Assembly: GCA_030278955.1 (NCBI GenBank)
Contig: JAOANR010000003.1
Span: 62,572,195 to 62,636,194 of the forward strand
Direction: 5' to 3'
DNA from: Hygrophila difformis
Taxonomy: Eukaryota > Streptophyta > Magnoliopsida > Lamiales > Acanthaceae
DNA length: 64,000 nt
Position 1 is the first letter of the stretch. Each line of letters begins with the position of its first letter. A program made the position numbers and the translations under genes. Shown here in pieces: positions 1-10,547 of the stretch. Below the pieces are notes generated by a model. That model made no database searches. It saw only the letters and a program-made list of their open reading frames with translations, and was not told the origin of the DNA.

Positions 1-2
1 TT

Positions 3-1022
3 TTTGACCATCATTTGGCGGTAATACCATGGTCGCGTGATTTCTTGAATCCAACGATGGAGGTGACACGGACGTCGGTATGGGTTAGGTTTCCAGGGTT
101 AAACGCTATATTCTATGATGAAGAAATTCTTATGGAGATTGCAGCATTAGTGGGCAAACCCATAAAGGTCGACATGAACACGAAAGATTTGCAGCGTGGG
201 CGCTTTGCCAGGGTCTGCGTCGAAGTCGATCTTACTCGGCCAGTAATCGGTAAGATATTGCTATATGGATATTGGCAGAATGTTGCTTATGAAGGTTTAC
301 ACCACATTTGTACTCGTTGTGGACGGTTCAAATTTGGCCTTGGAGAATGTATGCATCACAAGGAGACCCCAGTGCCGGACACAAGCGCTGGCGTCACTCC
401 GGCGAATACTACTGGCGTTACTCCGGCGAATTCTGCCTCCTCATCTAAATTTGGAATAAACCAGGATATGGCTACAAATCCGCAGGGAAATCTGAAAGAT
501 AATTTAGCTAAGGCAGCAAATCAACCAAAATCAAAGGATGATTCCTTAAGCTCGCCTAATATGGAAACTTCTATCAAGGGTGTCACTGGCACTAACTCTG
601 GCGTAACCCATGCTGAAACTCCCGTTGCTACTCATGGCGAATGGATCATGGTGACGCGGCCTACTCGAAAAAATAGGTGGGCGGGAAAATCATTGGATAA
701 AGAGAAACGATCGGTAAGTGTGAAGTCTACTCCGCAAGAGCCTCCAGATAAAGAGAATAAACAACAGGTGGTGTTAGGAAACCCTCGTGAGGTAGAGCCC
801 AGGCGTCTGTCCTCCAATCCACTTTTTGAACCTAATGTTGATCCTGCTCCTCAGCGTAAGCATAAAGGGAAACGCATGCGCACGGCGGCGACCAAGACAC
901 AACATGAACACCCTTCTACCAGTAACTCTTTTTTGGCACTGGGTTGGACGGACCAGGATTCGGGATTGGCAATGAATGACGATGGGGATGAGGCTACGGA
1001 TGATCCCATGCCTGATTATTGA
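3..1022 (+). CDS. LINE ORF1 protein, nucleic-acid binding (5' partial)
   Basis: Gag-like ORF1 product of a plant L1 LINE. The frame is open back to the window edge, so the true start lies upstream. The first third resembles the C-terminal half of the DUF4283 domain (for example the stretch VWVRFPGL near residue 26). A zinc-knuckle-like segment follows at 310-360: Cys-x2-Cys and a third Cys nine residues later are present, but the usual His position is Phe. The rest is a polar tail rich in Thr, Ser, Lys and Asn. It presumably binds element RNA and packages it with ORF2 protein. The stop TGA (1020-1022) overlaps the ORF2 ATG by one base. Confidence 0.85.
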   Translation, partial: FDHHLAVIPWSRDFLNPTMEVTRTSVWVRFPGLNAIFYDEEILMEIAALVGKPIKVDMNTKDLQRGRFARVCVEVDLTRPVIGKILLYGYWQNVAYEGLHHICTRCGRFKFGLGECMHHKETPVPDTSAGVTPANTTGVTPANSASSSKFGINQDMATNPQGNLKDNLAKAANQPKSKDDSLSSPNMETSIKGVTGTNSGVTHAETPVATHGEWIMVTRPTRKNRWAGKSLDKEKRSVSVKSTPQEPPDKENKQQVVLGNPREVEPRRLSSNPLFEPNVDPAPQRKHKGKRMRTAATKTQHEHPSTSNSFLALGWTDQDSGLAMNDDGDEATDDPMPDY

Positions 1023-4000
1023 TGATTGAGTTCCAAAGATTTTCATGCCTCTCATGGAATGTACGTGGTGCCATGAGTAGGAATACTAAACGCCACATTG
1101 CAGATGTTCTTAGGATGATGCGTCCTTCGGTTATTTTTATTATGGAACCTCAAGGCCCGTTTGAGAGGTTAAAGGTCTTTTTCTATCGCCTAGGCTATGA
1201 TGCTCTACACATTACTGAGTGCGTGGGTCGTGCTGGAGGGCTTTGGCTTCTCTCTCGCATGGGCCTCCCGTATACTTATAGCATTCAGTGCATTTTCCCA
1301 CGCTTGATCACCCTGAAGGTCATGTGTGGACTGTCATACTGGACGTTGACGGCGGTCTATGCCAACCCTTGTGCCCGGGGGCGGGAGGCTGACTGGAATG
1401 ATATGCGTGCAACCCGAGCCATGGTTCATGGTCCTTGGCTTGCCATTGGTGACTGGAATGACATTGCCCATGCTGATGAATCTGTTGGCATGTCCCCTAT
1501 AAGCCGCCAATGTGATTTATTTCGGTCTATGCTGGAAGACTGTGAGCTTCATTCAATCCACACAATGGGTGATCCTTTCACCTGGACTAAGAATACATCG
1601 GGAGGTCCTTTGGCGCGAAAAAGACTTGATAGAGCGGTTGCCAATATTGAATGGGTGACAGGCTTTCCTGAAGGATTTGTGGAAGTTCTCCAACGCCGGT
1701 CATCGGATCACAATGGTCTAATGTTGAGGTGTGCTCGCAGCAATGTTGATCATGGGTGTCGGCCATTTAGATGGGAGCTTGCATGGTCCTCTCACCCGTT
1801 ATATCCTCATGTCCTTGACTCGGCTTGGCAGCTTGGGGGTACCTCATTCCTTCACCGGCTTTCCCAGGCTCGTGAATCTTCTGTCCATTTCAACAAACAC
1901 ACATTTGGACATATTACTAGACGCAAAAAACGCCTTCTCAAAAGGCTGGCTGGAGTGCGTCGGATTCTAGTGACTATCGATTCCGCCCGAATGCAATTAT
2001 TGGAGCAACATTTGATGGCAGCCCTTGATGAGGTACTTAAGCAAGAAGAAATGCTTTGGTACCAAAAATCTAGGGACAAGAGATTACGACTTGGGGATCT
2101 AAATAATAGATATTTCCATACTCAAACTCTACTCCATAGACAACGTGGGAAGATTTTGGGGCTTGAGATCGATGGGGACTGGGTTACTGATGAAGCCTCT
2201 CTAAAAATGCATGTCTGCTCCCATTTCAGCTGGTTGTTTGGACAGTCTATTCATACCCCACAAGAAGCTGCAGCACTTGTTAGTCTACCTCCACTTGATA
2301 GAGTTGATGGGTTGGATGACAATGTTACTTTTAAGGAGGTTCAGGATGTAGTTATGAGCATGAAGGGGCTTGCGGCACCAGGTCCTGATGGCTTCCCGGC
2401 ATTCTTCTACAAAAATTATTGGGAGCTTGTCGGACATGATGTTTGGGATTTTGTTCGAGAGGCTTTTGCGACAGGTCGTTTTGAAGAGGAGATTTCCTTG
2501 ACGTATCTCTGCCTTATCCCTAAGGTTGAGGTTCCCAAGGAAATTCGTAATTATCGACCTATAAGCCTTTGTAATGTATCTTATAAAATACTTACAAAGG
2601 TTATTGTGAGCCGTCTTCGCCCTCTTTTGCGAAGTTATATTGGGCCTTATCAATCGGCTTTTCTACCCGGAAGGGGTACGGCAAGTAACGCTATTATTTT
2701 GCAAGAGGTGATTACGGCATTTGGTAATCGTCGCCGAAGTGCTAAAGAATTTCTTCTCAAGGTGGACCTTGAGAAGGCTTATGACAATATTAATTGGACC
2801 TTTCTTGAAGGATGTTTACATGAGATGCATATTCCGGACCAATTGATCTCACTCATTATGTATTGTGTTAAATCACCTATGTACTCTATTATGTGGAATG
2901 GTTCGGCTCTCCCTCCCTTTTCGCCTACTAAAGGAATCAGACAAGGGGACCCCTTATCGCCTTATCTATTTATCATTGTCATGGAGAAACTATCGCGCTC
3001 TATCCTTGCTAAGGTTGATTGCGGTTCTTGGCAGCCTATTACGATCTGTCCTGGGGCAGCCCCTCTCTCCCACCTCATGTTTGCGGATGATCTTCTGCTG
3101 TTCTCAAAGGCCTCGTCTGAAAGTGCCCATTGCTTGGATGAAGTTCTTTCGAGTTTTGCTTTTCAGGCTGGTTTGCGCATTAATGCTGGGAAATCCCAGG
3201 CCTTTGCGTCTGCTGCTATGGATGACAATCAACTTCAAGAGCTCTCTTCAATCCTCAATATCCAATTCACCTCTAACTTGGACAGGTATTTGGGATTTCC
3301 GTTGTTTCATGGGCGTGTCCGCAGGGAACACTTTGATCAACTGGTAACTAGACTTCAGTCCAGACTAAACACTTGGAAGCGAGCCCTTCTTAATAAGGCG
3401 GGACGTATCACTCTTGCTAGATCAGTGCTCTCAACTATGTCTACGTATATGATGCAAATTCTGTGGTTACCCTCTTCCACATGTGAGCTTGTTGATCGAT
3501 TCATTAATAATTTCATTTGGAAAGATGCGTCCAACCATGGCCTCCACCTTATTAGTTGGAAGAAAGTATCAGTCCCTAAGGCTATGGGTGGCGCTGGAAT
3601 TAGAGCCTGCAGGGACATGAATGTCTCGATGCTGGGCAAACTTCTTGCTGATATTATTTGCCGGGTACCTAAGCCATGGGTTGATCTTGTTATTGCGAAA
3701 TATGGCTGCTCGGGGGGTCGTTTCCTCTCTCGACCTGGGTCCTCGCCACTGTACCGTGCTCTTTGCCATGTTGCTCCTTTGTTGATTAATGGGTTCCATT
3801 TGAGAATTGGATCGGGCAATTGCAGCTTCTGGTATGACTCTTGGCTCCCTGGAGGTCCCCTTGGCCCACGCCTACCTTTTGTCCATATTGCAGATACTAA
3901 TCTCAGGATCAAGGATGTGTTCACCGAGGGCACCTGGCAATGGCAAAGTCTCTACACTTTGCTCCCGCAGAATATTAAAGATGAAATCAAGATGCTCGGC

Positions 4001-5086
4001 CCGCCTGTTTTCCACCCAATGGCTAAGGATTCTTGGGGTTGGAAAGGATCCTCCAAAGGCAATTATACAGTTCGTTCGGGTTATACTTGGCTATTAATGC
4101 AACGTGGTCTTCAAAAAGATAAAGCTAAGGCATGGGTTTGGAATGTCCCGGTTCCTGAAAAAATAAGGATTCTGCTCTGGCTTGTTGTTCATAATGCTTT
4201 GCCGACGAATTTACTCCGGAGTCGGCGTGGTATCTCTTCGTCTAACCTGTGCCCAGTGTGTGGCCATGAACCAGAATCGATCTTACATTTATTTTTCCTA
4301 TGTCCTCCGGCTAAAGCTGCATGGGGACTGATGGGAGGGATGCCATTGAGTATTGAAGAAGACCTCATGCAAGACATGGCTCTATGGCTTTACAATGTTA
4401 GCAGGAGGTGGAAGGGGGCTCAATGGGCGCTGCTTTGGTGTCTATGGAGAACTCGTAATGAGGCTTGCTTCAGGATGGCGGTGACTACGACTCAGGCTAC
4501 TGTTAGGGCTGCTCGAAATCTTGGCGCTGCGATTGAACGTGCATGGATGAGACAGCCGAGCAGTAGGGTTCCTCGATTTGTCAATTGGCACCCTAGACAG
4601 TTTAACGGTGTAGTTTTGCATGTAGATGGGAGCTCCTTAGGGAACCCTGGCTCTGCTGGATTTGGAGGTGTGATTCGGCACAACAATGGCCAATGGATTG
4701 AAGGTTTTTGTGGTTCTGTGGGGGTTACTACCATTCTTGTAGCTGAACTACATGGTATATGGCATGGCTTGAAGAGACTTCATCTGTTAGGGGTTGAGGA
4801 AGCTTGTTGCTATTCGGATTCTTTAGAGGCTTTGCGTACTATGCGCCAAGATCTGGATAGTGATCACTCTCTCTTCCCTTTGGTTAAAAGTATTGCTGAT
4901 CTTTTGGATAGTCATCCCGGGTTTCATTGGTATCACCTTCTTCGGGAAGGCAATTCAGTTGCGGATGCTATGGCCAAACGTGGCGCGAGGTCAGAGGAGT
5001 TCTTTACGACGTGGGCCTTTCCACCGGATGGAGTTTCTTCTCTTGTTAATTTGGACTTGACTGGGGTTTGGTTCGCTAGACTCTAG
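1022..5086 (+). CDS. LINE ORF2: endonuclease, reverse transcriptase, RNase H
   Basis: Full-length ORF2 polyprotein, 1354 aa from the ATG at 1022, with no internal stop. Domains in order: APE-type endonuclease (residues ~8-235, with LSWNVRG, the GDWND block and the terminal SDH motif); reverse transcriptase (~470-790, with RPISLCN, a KVDLEKAYD block, GIRQGDPLSPYLF and the catalytic FADD); zf-RVT zinc finger near residue 1075 (CPVC followed by H..F..C); C-terminal RNase H (~1190-1320) with all four acidic residues visible in VDGSS, AELHG, YSDS and VADAMAK. This order is typical of plant L1 elements with an acquired RNase H. The protein nicks target DNA and copies LINE RNA in place. All catalytic motifs are present, so it may be functional. 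Confidence 0.95.
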   Translation: MIEFQRFSCLSWNVRGAMSRNTKRHIADVLRMMRPSVIFIMEPQGPFERLKVFFYRLGYDALHITECVGRAGGLWLLSRMGLPYTYSIQCIFPRLITLKVMCGLSYWTLTAVYANPCARGREADWNDMRATRAMVHGPWLAIGDWNDIAHADESVGMSPISRQCDLFRSMLEDCELHSIHTMGDPFTWTKNTSGGPLARKRLDRAVANIEWVTGFPEGFVEVLQRRSSDHNGLMLRCARSNVDHGCRPFRWELAWSSHPLYPHVLDSAWQLGGTSFLHRLSQARESSVHFNKHTFGHITRRKKRLLKRLAGVRRILVTIDSARMQLLEQHLMAALDEVLKQEEMLWYQKSRDKRLRLGDLNNRYFHTQTLLHRQRGKILGLEIDGDWVTDEASLKMHVCSHFSWLFGQSIHTPQEAAALVSLPPLDRVDGLDDNVTFKEVQDVVMSMKGLAAPGPDGFPAFFYKNYWELVGHDVWDFVREAFATGRFEEEISLTYLCLIPKVEVPKEIRNYRPISLCNVSYKILTKVIVSRLRPLLRSYIGPYQSAFLPGRGTASNAIILQEVITAFGNRRRSAKEFLLKVDLEKAYDNINWTFLEGCLHEMHIPDQLISLIMYCVKSPMYSIMWNGSALPPFSPTKGIRQGDPLSPYLFIIVMEKLSRSILAKVDCGSWQPITICPGAAPLSHLMFADDLLLFSKASSESAHCLDEVLSSFAFQAGLRINAGKSQAFASAAMDDNQLQELSSILNIQFTSNLDRYLGFPLFHGRVRREHFDQLVTRLQSRLNTWKRALLNKAGRITLARSVLSTMSTYMMQILWLPSSTCELVDRFINNFIWKDASNHGLHLISWKKVSVPKAMGGAGIRACRDMNVSMLGKLLADIICRVPKPWVDLVIAKYGCSGGRFLSRPGSSPLYRALCHVAPLLINGFHLRIGSGNCSFWYDSWLPGGPLGPRLPFVHIADTNLRIKDVFTEGTWQWQSLYTLLPQNIKDEIKMLGPPVFHPMAKDSWGWKGSSKGNYTVRSGYTWLLMQRGLQKDKAKAWVWNVPVPEKIRILLWLVVHNALPTNLLRSRRGISSSNLCPVCGHEPESILHLFFLCPPAKAAWGLMGGMPLSIEEDLMQDMALWLYNVSRRWKGAQWALLWCLWRTRNEACFRMAVTTTQATVRAARNLGAAIERAWMRQPSSRVPRFVNWHPRQFNGVVLHVDGSSLGNPGSAGFGGVIRHNNGQWIEGFCGSVGVTTILVAELHGIWHGLKRLHLLGVEEACCYSDSLEALRTMRQDLDSDHSLFPLVKSIADLLDSHPGFHWYHLLREGNSVADAMAKRGARSEEFFTTWAFPPDGVSSLVNLDLTGVWFARL

Positions 5087-5155
5087 TGTGTGTTTTTACT
5101 TTCTTCTTCTCCTCCTCACCCTTTTCTGTAGATTTTTTAGCTTTCCCCTTTCGCC

Positions 5156-5169
5156 GACGCCTGTGCGTC
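5156..5169 (+). other. 3' UTR hairpin of LINE-A
   Basis: GACGC, loop CTGT, then GCGTC gives a perfect 5-bp stem ending 10 bases before the A tract. The second LINE (62167-62180) has GGCGT, loop CTTC, ACGCC at the same place, so two base pairs changed on both sides while pairing was kept. A 3'-terminal stem-loop recognised by the reverse transcriptase is known for several LINE groups; that role here is inferred. Confidence 0.6.
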
Positions 5170-5241
5170 ACTTGTCACCAAAAAAAAACATTAAAAAAAA
5201 TTAAAAATATAAGAATGCTTAAAGAAATAATAATAATTTTT

Positions 5242-7113
5242 TTAAAAAAATAGTACCGGACATCTCACGCGAGCAAATCGTTCTTCACCAACTGAAATCT
5301 TTAGGTGTCGAGCTGTTGCTGCACAGTATCCTTCCAGATCTGCCATTATTTTGTTGTAATCAACTTCACTGTAGGATCTCGCAGCACGATTAAACAGTTC
5401 AACCACATGTGTCCCATACTTCGCAAGGTTTTTCTGAATATGATAAACGCACAGGGCATGATGCGCGTCCGGGAATACCTTTACAACAGCTCCACGAATG
5501 GATGCTGATCCATCTGATACTATCAACATCCCTCTGCGGCTGGGCAGTGCTTGCTTCAAATGTTGCATAAACCATGTCCACGAATCTAGATCCTCCACAT
5601 CCCCAATACCGAATGCAAGTGGAAATATTTGGTTATTAGCATCCTTAGTCACGGCAACAAATAATACTCCTCGATACTTTGACTTCAAGTGAGTTGCGTC
5701 TACTGCGATGTATGGTCTTGCACTGGAAAACCCATCAATGGACCCCCCCAACGCCATAAATGCGTACTTAAACTGATTGGTTATTTCGTCGACCATTAGA
5801 TCCACAATTGTACCGGGATTAGCTTGCTGCAGCACATAAAGATACTTAGGCAAATCCTCAAAAGACTGGTCCTCGGAACCATATGTGGCTTCAATTCCGT
5901 AGTCTCTAATTCTGCGGCACATTGCATAACTAACCTGTAATAAACAAATTCGCAAATATTTAATTACTTTTAAATAACAGAACAAAATAAAAAATATATT
6001 TTAAAATTAAGTATATATGATGGTATTTCTAACCCGTAATCCGTATGTATCCAGGAGTTCCTTTCGCACTGCTTCCGGTATCATAAATTGCCCTTTCGTC
6101 ACTATCTTATTTGCAATGATCTCACCTACCTGCCGGGCCGGTAATGTGTGTGATGCTCCCATCGTCGGGTTGAACTCACACGTATGCTCCACGAACTGAT
6201 ACACTCTCCAAGTAGAAGATGATCCGGCTGCTCGTAATTTAAAAGCACAATCGCCGTGTCGACACTTCAGCCAATACCGAGACGGTTCAGATTTCTCAGT
6301 CCGGAACCCAAGATTGTTTCCAAGTAGATATTGCACCACTGCTTTCTTCAGTTTATCCTTCGTCGGAAAGAGTGATCCGATGCCCAAAACTTGTCGCCCA
6401 TACGGATCAAAGCGTTCATCGGTAAAATCCACCGGAGGTACAAAATCAAGCTGCTCGGGCAATATCCACCTACCATGCTGGGAGCCAACTGCTGCGTTCC
6501 CATCTCCTCCATCATAGTATCTGCATGGTTCTACTTCGGGAATTCGTGACGTGTGTTCCGATTTTATTAACGGATCATTTAGTCCTCTAGATCGACATAC
6601 GAATGGACACGAATCATAGAAATCTTGGATCTCCTCCCACATTTTTTCCTCATCTTTCGAATCCTCTACTTCCTCATCCACATCTTCCCCATTGTCATCT
6701 TCTCTACCATTATCATCATCATCAAAAATTTCTTCACCTACACCTCTACCATCGTCAACAACTACATCATTCTTAAACATATCATCACTATCATCAGCAA
6801 CAATTTCATCATGCATAAACATAACATCCCTGCCATCATCAACTACTACATCGTTCATGAACATACAATCATTGTACTCCCTACGAACATTATTGCCACC
6901 AAATACTTTTTCTTCCTTATCTTCAACAAAGGATATATTTTTTCCCATTCCACAATTTTCTCCATTCTCATAAACTCCATCGACATTAATAAAAGGTGTT
7001 CCAAAAATACTATCGTAAAGAGTGGACGATGAAGATACCTCTGCTCCACGATAGGGGGGCATTGGTGATGACGATGATGCAAACTCTTCCTTCCAATTGA
7101 ACATTTTCTCCAT
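5242..7113 (-). pseudogene. MULE transposase (MuDR type), C-terminally truncated
   Basis: Minus-strand two-exon transposase. Exon 1 runs 7113 to 6034 and starts with an ATG at 7113. It contains a very acidic low-complexity region and then a MuDR DNA-binding domain (GFRTEKSEPSRYWLKCRHGDC region, with C..H at HTCEF). A 99-bp intron (6033-5935, GT..CAG) joins in phase 0 so that YGLR runs into VSYAMC. Exon 2 carries the MULE transposase core: first Asp in AVDATHLK, second Asp in VSDGSAS, and a Cys/His motif in HALCVYHIQKNL. The protein then stops at about 5250 within RVRCPV. The downstream NxxESxNS region and the SWIM zinc finger are missing, so it is inactive. It is a different family from the three MULEs E1-E3. 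Confidence 0.88.
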
Positions 7114-7140
7114 ATCTTTTTAGTGGTTTAACATTTTTTT

Positions 7141-7200
7141 TTGAACACAAGCTGTATGCATGAACTTTTTTTGAACACAAGCATTATGCATGAACTTTTT
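7141..7200. repeat. 30-bp direct repeat, two copies
   Basis: Two adjacent 30-bp copies starting TTGAACACAAGC and ending in a T run, differing at two or three bases. They lie just upstream of the minus-strand MULE transposase start. Confidence 0.8.
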
Positions 7201-7319
7201 TTTTTTAACCCCAAAACCCCACAGTTCGTCGAATTATAATTCAAATTTTGACATTAAATGTTCAACAACATTTCACCAACCTTAAATTCTTAATTTAATG
7301 CTCAACCACCTTAATCAAC

Positions 7320-7718
7320 TCGAAACACAGAGTGACACTCGGGTATAGGCGAGACTAAATCGGCTATAGGCGAGGCAAACTCGGCTATTTTCGAGTCTCG
7401 CAGCCATTGGCGAGTCTTGCACAAAGAGACATGTCCAGTTGGTGAGACTCTCTCGGTTCGTAAAGAGACTAAATCAGCCGAACCGAGTCTCGGTTCGTAC
7501 CGAGTCACGCCGAGTCTCTCTCGGCCCTCGCCGAGTATCTCTCGGCTCGACTGAGACTCTCTCGGCTATCGCCGAGTCTTGGTGACACTTGCATTGTGTC
7601 TCGGTTTGTACCTGTCTCGAGACTCACTCGGTTAGGGCCGAGTCTATCTCGCCTCGAGGTGAGCCTCTCTCGGCTATCGCCGAGTCGTGGAATTGGTGAG
7701 TCTCGCTTGCTTCTCTCG
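7320..7718. repeat. CCGAG/CTCGG palindrome-rich array
   Basis: About 400 bp saturated with CTCGG, CCGAG and CGAGTC words that pair with each other over short distances. CTCGGCTATCGCCGAGTC occurs twice, 107 bp apart (near 7571 and 7678), and shorter versions such as CTCGGTTCGTACCGAGTC lie between them. The segment can fold into a chain of small hairpins. No protein signature was found in any frame. It could be a diverged satellite or the subterminal region of an unrecognised DNA transposon. Confidence 0.7.
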
Positions 7719-8346
7719 GCAAAATACATAGGGGGCAAAAAAAGAGTTTTTATTATAGTACGGATAAAAAAGCTTTTTACTATTTAAAAGGGACAAAATT
7801 AGTTCCACCACGCAAAACAATGCCAGTGTTTGGGCGAACACAATAATTCTTGGGATTGGTTGTTTTGACCTGCATGCATGAAACCCATTGAAAACAAACA
7901 ATTGATCAACAAAAAGCTGATATGTACTACCTAGCTAGCTAGTAATGAATAACATGATGTTCATCATTATACTATATAATTAAGGGGATTTTATCCATGT
8001 GCGAGTGAGGACTGATGTCATGTTGAACATTGAGCATTAATTCGAAATACTAATAAATAAAACTGAACATACAATGTCCGATCCGTTCTAAAAAATTTCA
8101 AACAACTCCTGTTGTCAGAAAAAAAAAGATAAAAAATAAAATAAAAATTCAAACACTTTTTCAAACATCATCCTATTGTTGATATGTATTTTGAACACGC
8201 ATGTTGTAGACAAAATACAATGAATTACAGTTTGGCTCGGCCAAGAGGTATGTTTTCGCAATTTTTTATTTGCTCGATCGGTGGTGTTTGTTGCTACCAA
8301 TTTCATGGTTTTGGGTTGGGGAAAGCAAGCCGGATGAAGAGAATAG
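7719..8346. other. intergenic, nothing recognised
   Basis: A/T-rich sequence with no convincing coding frame or repeat structure visible to me. Confidence 0.5.
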
Positions 8347-8436
8347 GGCCATTATTCGCTGAAATTGAAATTGATAGGTATTTTCGATTGTTGTTGACTG
8401 AAAATCCCTATCGATCAATTTCAGCCAATAATGGCC
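8347..8436. other. 90-nt imperfect hairpin
   Basis: A foldback with arms of 39 and 37 nt and a 14-nt loop. The outer 10 bp (GGCCATTATT) pair perfectly. After one mismatch another ~11 pairs follow, then a short internal bulge, then GATAGG and ATTTTC pair again with one mismatch. Size and pairing resemble a plant miRNA precursor or a tiny MITE. No target-site duplication was seen. Confidence 0.6.
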
Positions 8437-8643
8437 GAAATCCCATACTACACACGGCGGCCGCAACTAGCCGAGTTTCCATCCATGCATATAACGTGAA
8501 CTACAGTAGAAAATTTCATTTAGTTGCGCGTAATCTACGTACGTAATTAATAAAAGAGTGTTACCTTTTTCCCACAACCATTGCTTCTGAATCATCTCCT
8601 CCGGCCATCCCATGTTCTTCTCAGGTAGAGTGCTAGCTAGAAC

Positions 8644-8646
<3 letters not shown>

Positions 8647-8686
<40 letters not shown>
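8647..8686. repeat. (TC)20 microsatellite
   Basis: Uninterrupted TC dinucleotide run of about 40 bp. Confidence 0.97.
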
Positions 8687-8689
<3 letters not shown>

Positions 8690-9644
8690 TTGCTTCTTTG
8701 TGCTATCCTTCTTGATCTAATGCAGTCATTAGGGTTTGGGGGAAGAAATGGTGTTTACTCCCTTCAACATTTCAATTGACTCTCCGACAGGTGTCAACAA
8801 CATAATTTAATGTATACTCCTATGTGGTAAATAATTTGTGATTAGTAATTTGAGCCGCGGGATCCATTTTTTGACCAAACACAACAATTCTCCTAACTCA
8901 CATTACTCACCCCAACTGGAAATAAGTTTCATTTCATCTTTTTCTTTTCAAATTGGTCCTAACCTTTTATTTTCTCTCTTTTGGTCCTCTACTTTTATTA
9001 AATTTTGCCGAATCAGTCCCTGAGCCACCCTAATCCAATAAATTAACATAATTTTTATCCTAATCTAATATATTAGCATAAATTAACAAAATTATGAGAT
9101 TATCCGATCCAGATCTTATTTAACCCGACCCATCTAAAAAAGATTCACCCCTTTTCTTCCTCACTCTTCCCCAAATTTCGAACTCTCTAAGCCACTGTAT
9201 TTGCTTCATCTTCTTCGCTGGAATCCTTACCTTCTGTATTATACCAAGGATCGTGGAGAATATCAATGTCGTGTTTGTGCACAATACATGGCCTAGGAAT
9301 CTCCATCGACGCCGCCTATACTCACAGAGACTGGCTGGAGCAGATCGTGTGACCCTCCATGTTCCGAGAAATCAGCACACTCTGTCAATAGTGTGCCTCG
9401 TATTTATAAGTGCAGACACAGTCAAAAGCAGGAAATGGGCAGAGAGAAGAGAATGTGGAGATATGAAATTTTGAATGGCGAATCGGAGATTGTGAAGTAC
9501 TGAAGTGTACCCGATTCGACGCAGGAGGTCAGTGAAGGTGTAGTAATTGTCGTTTTGATGTTTTCCTCAGGTTTTGATGTTTTCCTCGGATTTGTATTTT
9601 CTTGTTGGCTAGGTCAATCTACCGATGAACAAGGCAGGTATCAA

Positions 9645-9947
9645 TGGAGTTATAAAGTTCTAAAAATTGAAACGGACCCACAATGCACGCAGTCCAATGC
9701 ATTAATAACTCAAGTTCGGTACAAGTAAAAATTTTAAAAGTTCGATATTTAAAAACTACTCGACGTGACAAATCTAACAAGATCTCATTTGACTATGTTT
9801 TAACTTGTATAACTATGAGAAAACTTTAATTCAAAGTTCGTGTGTGAACAGTATCCAATTTTCAAACGTTTTAACATTTCAAAAACGGAGGTGTGTGAAC
9901 AATATCCAATTTTCAAACGTTTTAACATTTCAAAAACGGAGGGAGTA
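9645..9947 (+). mobile_element. Stowaway-like MITE with duplicated 3' end
   Basis: The internal sequence (CACGCAGTCC, AATCTAACAAGATCTCA and similar) matches the other Stowaway copies in this window. The 3' end ACGGAGGGAG followed by TA is typical. The last ~51 bp (9840-9890 and 9891-9939) are tandemly duplicated. The 5' terminal repeat is degenerate, so the left boundary is approximate. Confidence 0.65.
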
Positions 9948-10173
9948 TAAACAATGGTGCTTTTACACGGTCTTTCTATATGAATCTTTTAACTAAAGTG
10001 TTTTTCTGCTTGAATTTTGACTATTTGATTCCACACCATCCACAGAAAAAGGGCAGGGTTTCAATAGGATTCGAGAAGAAGATGAAGTACAGAGGCTTCG
10101 GAGAGTTTGAAATCGAGGTGAAGTGAGGAAGAAAATGGGTGGGTCTTTTTTGACGGGTAGGGTTATAAAAAGA

Positions 10174-10437
10174 TACTTCCTCTGTTCTCATATAAATGCA
10201 CCATACCTGCATTTCACGCAGTCCAAGATACATTTTTAATTATTTATAACTCAAATTGTATATAAGTAAAAATTATAAAAATTTGATATTCTAAAACTAC
10301 GTGATTAGACGAATCTAACAAGATCTCACATGACTATGTTTTTTCTTATATAACTATGTCTAAAAAATTAGTCAAAGTTACCGAATGAATAGTTACTACT
10401 ATTCAAATGGTTCACTTATATGAGAACGGAGGTAGTA
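10174..10437 (+). mobile_element. Stowaway (Tc1/mariner) MITE
   Basis: 264 bp flanked by TA. The terminal inverted repeats TACTTCCTCTGTTCTCATAT and ATATGAGAACGGAGGTAGTA pair over about 22 bp with two mismatches. The interior shares words such as GATTAGACGAATCTAACAAG with the copies at 29.4, 51.1 and 53.1 kb. Confidence 0.9.
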
Positions 10438-10547
10438 TGGGTCAGATATAATAAACTTAAAGCACTGATTGGGGAAGATTTAATAAACTTAAAGGACCCG
10501 ATTTAATAAACTTAAAAAGAATCGAATGAGGCAAAATAAAAATTTAG

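Larger units (their letters stand above)
1..5192 (+). mobile_element. L1-type LINE (LINE-A), 5' end outside window
   Basis: Non-LTR retrotransposon with two consecutive ORFs, a short 3' UTR and an A tract beginning at 5180. ORF1 is already open at the left edge, so the 5' end and the target-site duplication cannot be seen. The 3' UTR (5087-5179) is pyrimidine-rich, carries a small hairpin, and ends in A9 followed by A/T-rich sequence. The A-rich tail abuts the broken end of a MULE transposase at about 5250, which suggests that LINE-A landed in, or next to, that element. ORF2 has no internal stop in 1355 codons, so this insertion is probably young. Confidence 0.93.

Noticed and set aside
8184..8546. 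120-codon open frame on the plus strand
   Set aside because: It spans the 90-nt hairpin and has no recognisable domain; treated as chance.
9253..9474. 73-codon open frame starting at 9253
   Set aside because: Within a long-inverted-repeat element, with no similarity or codon pattern supporting it.
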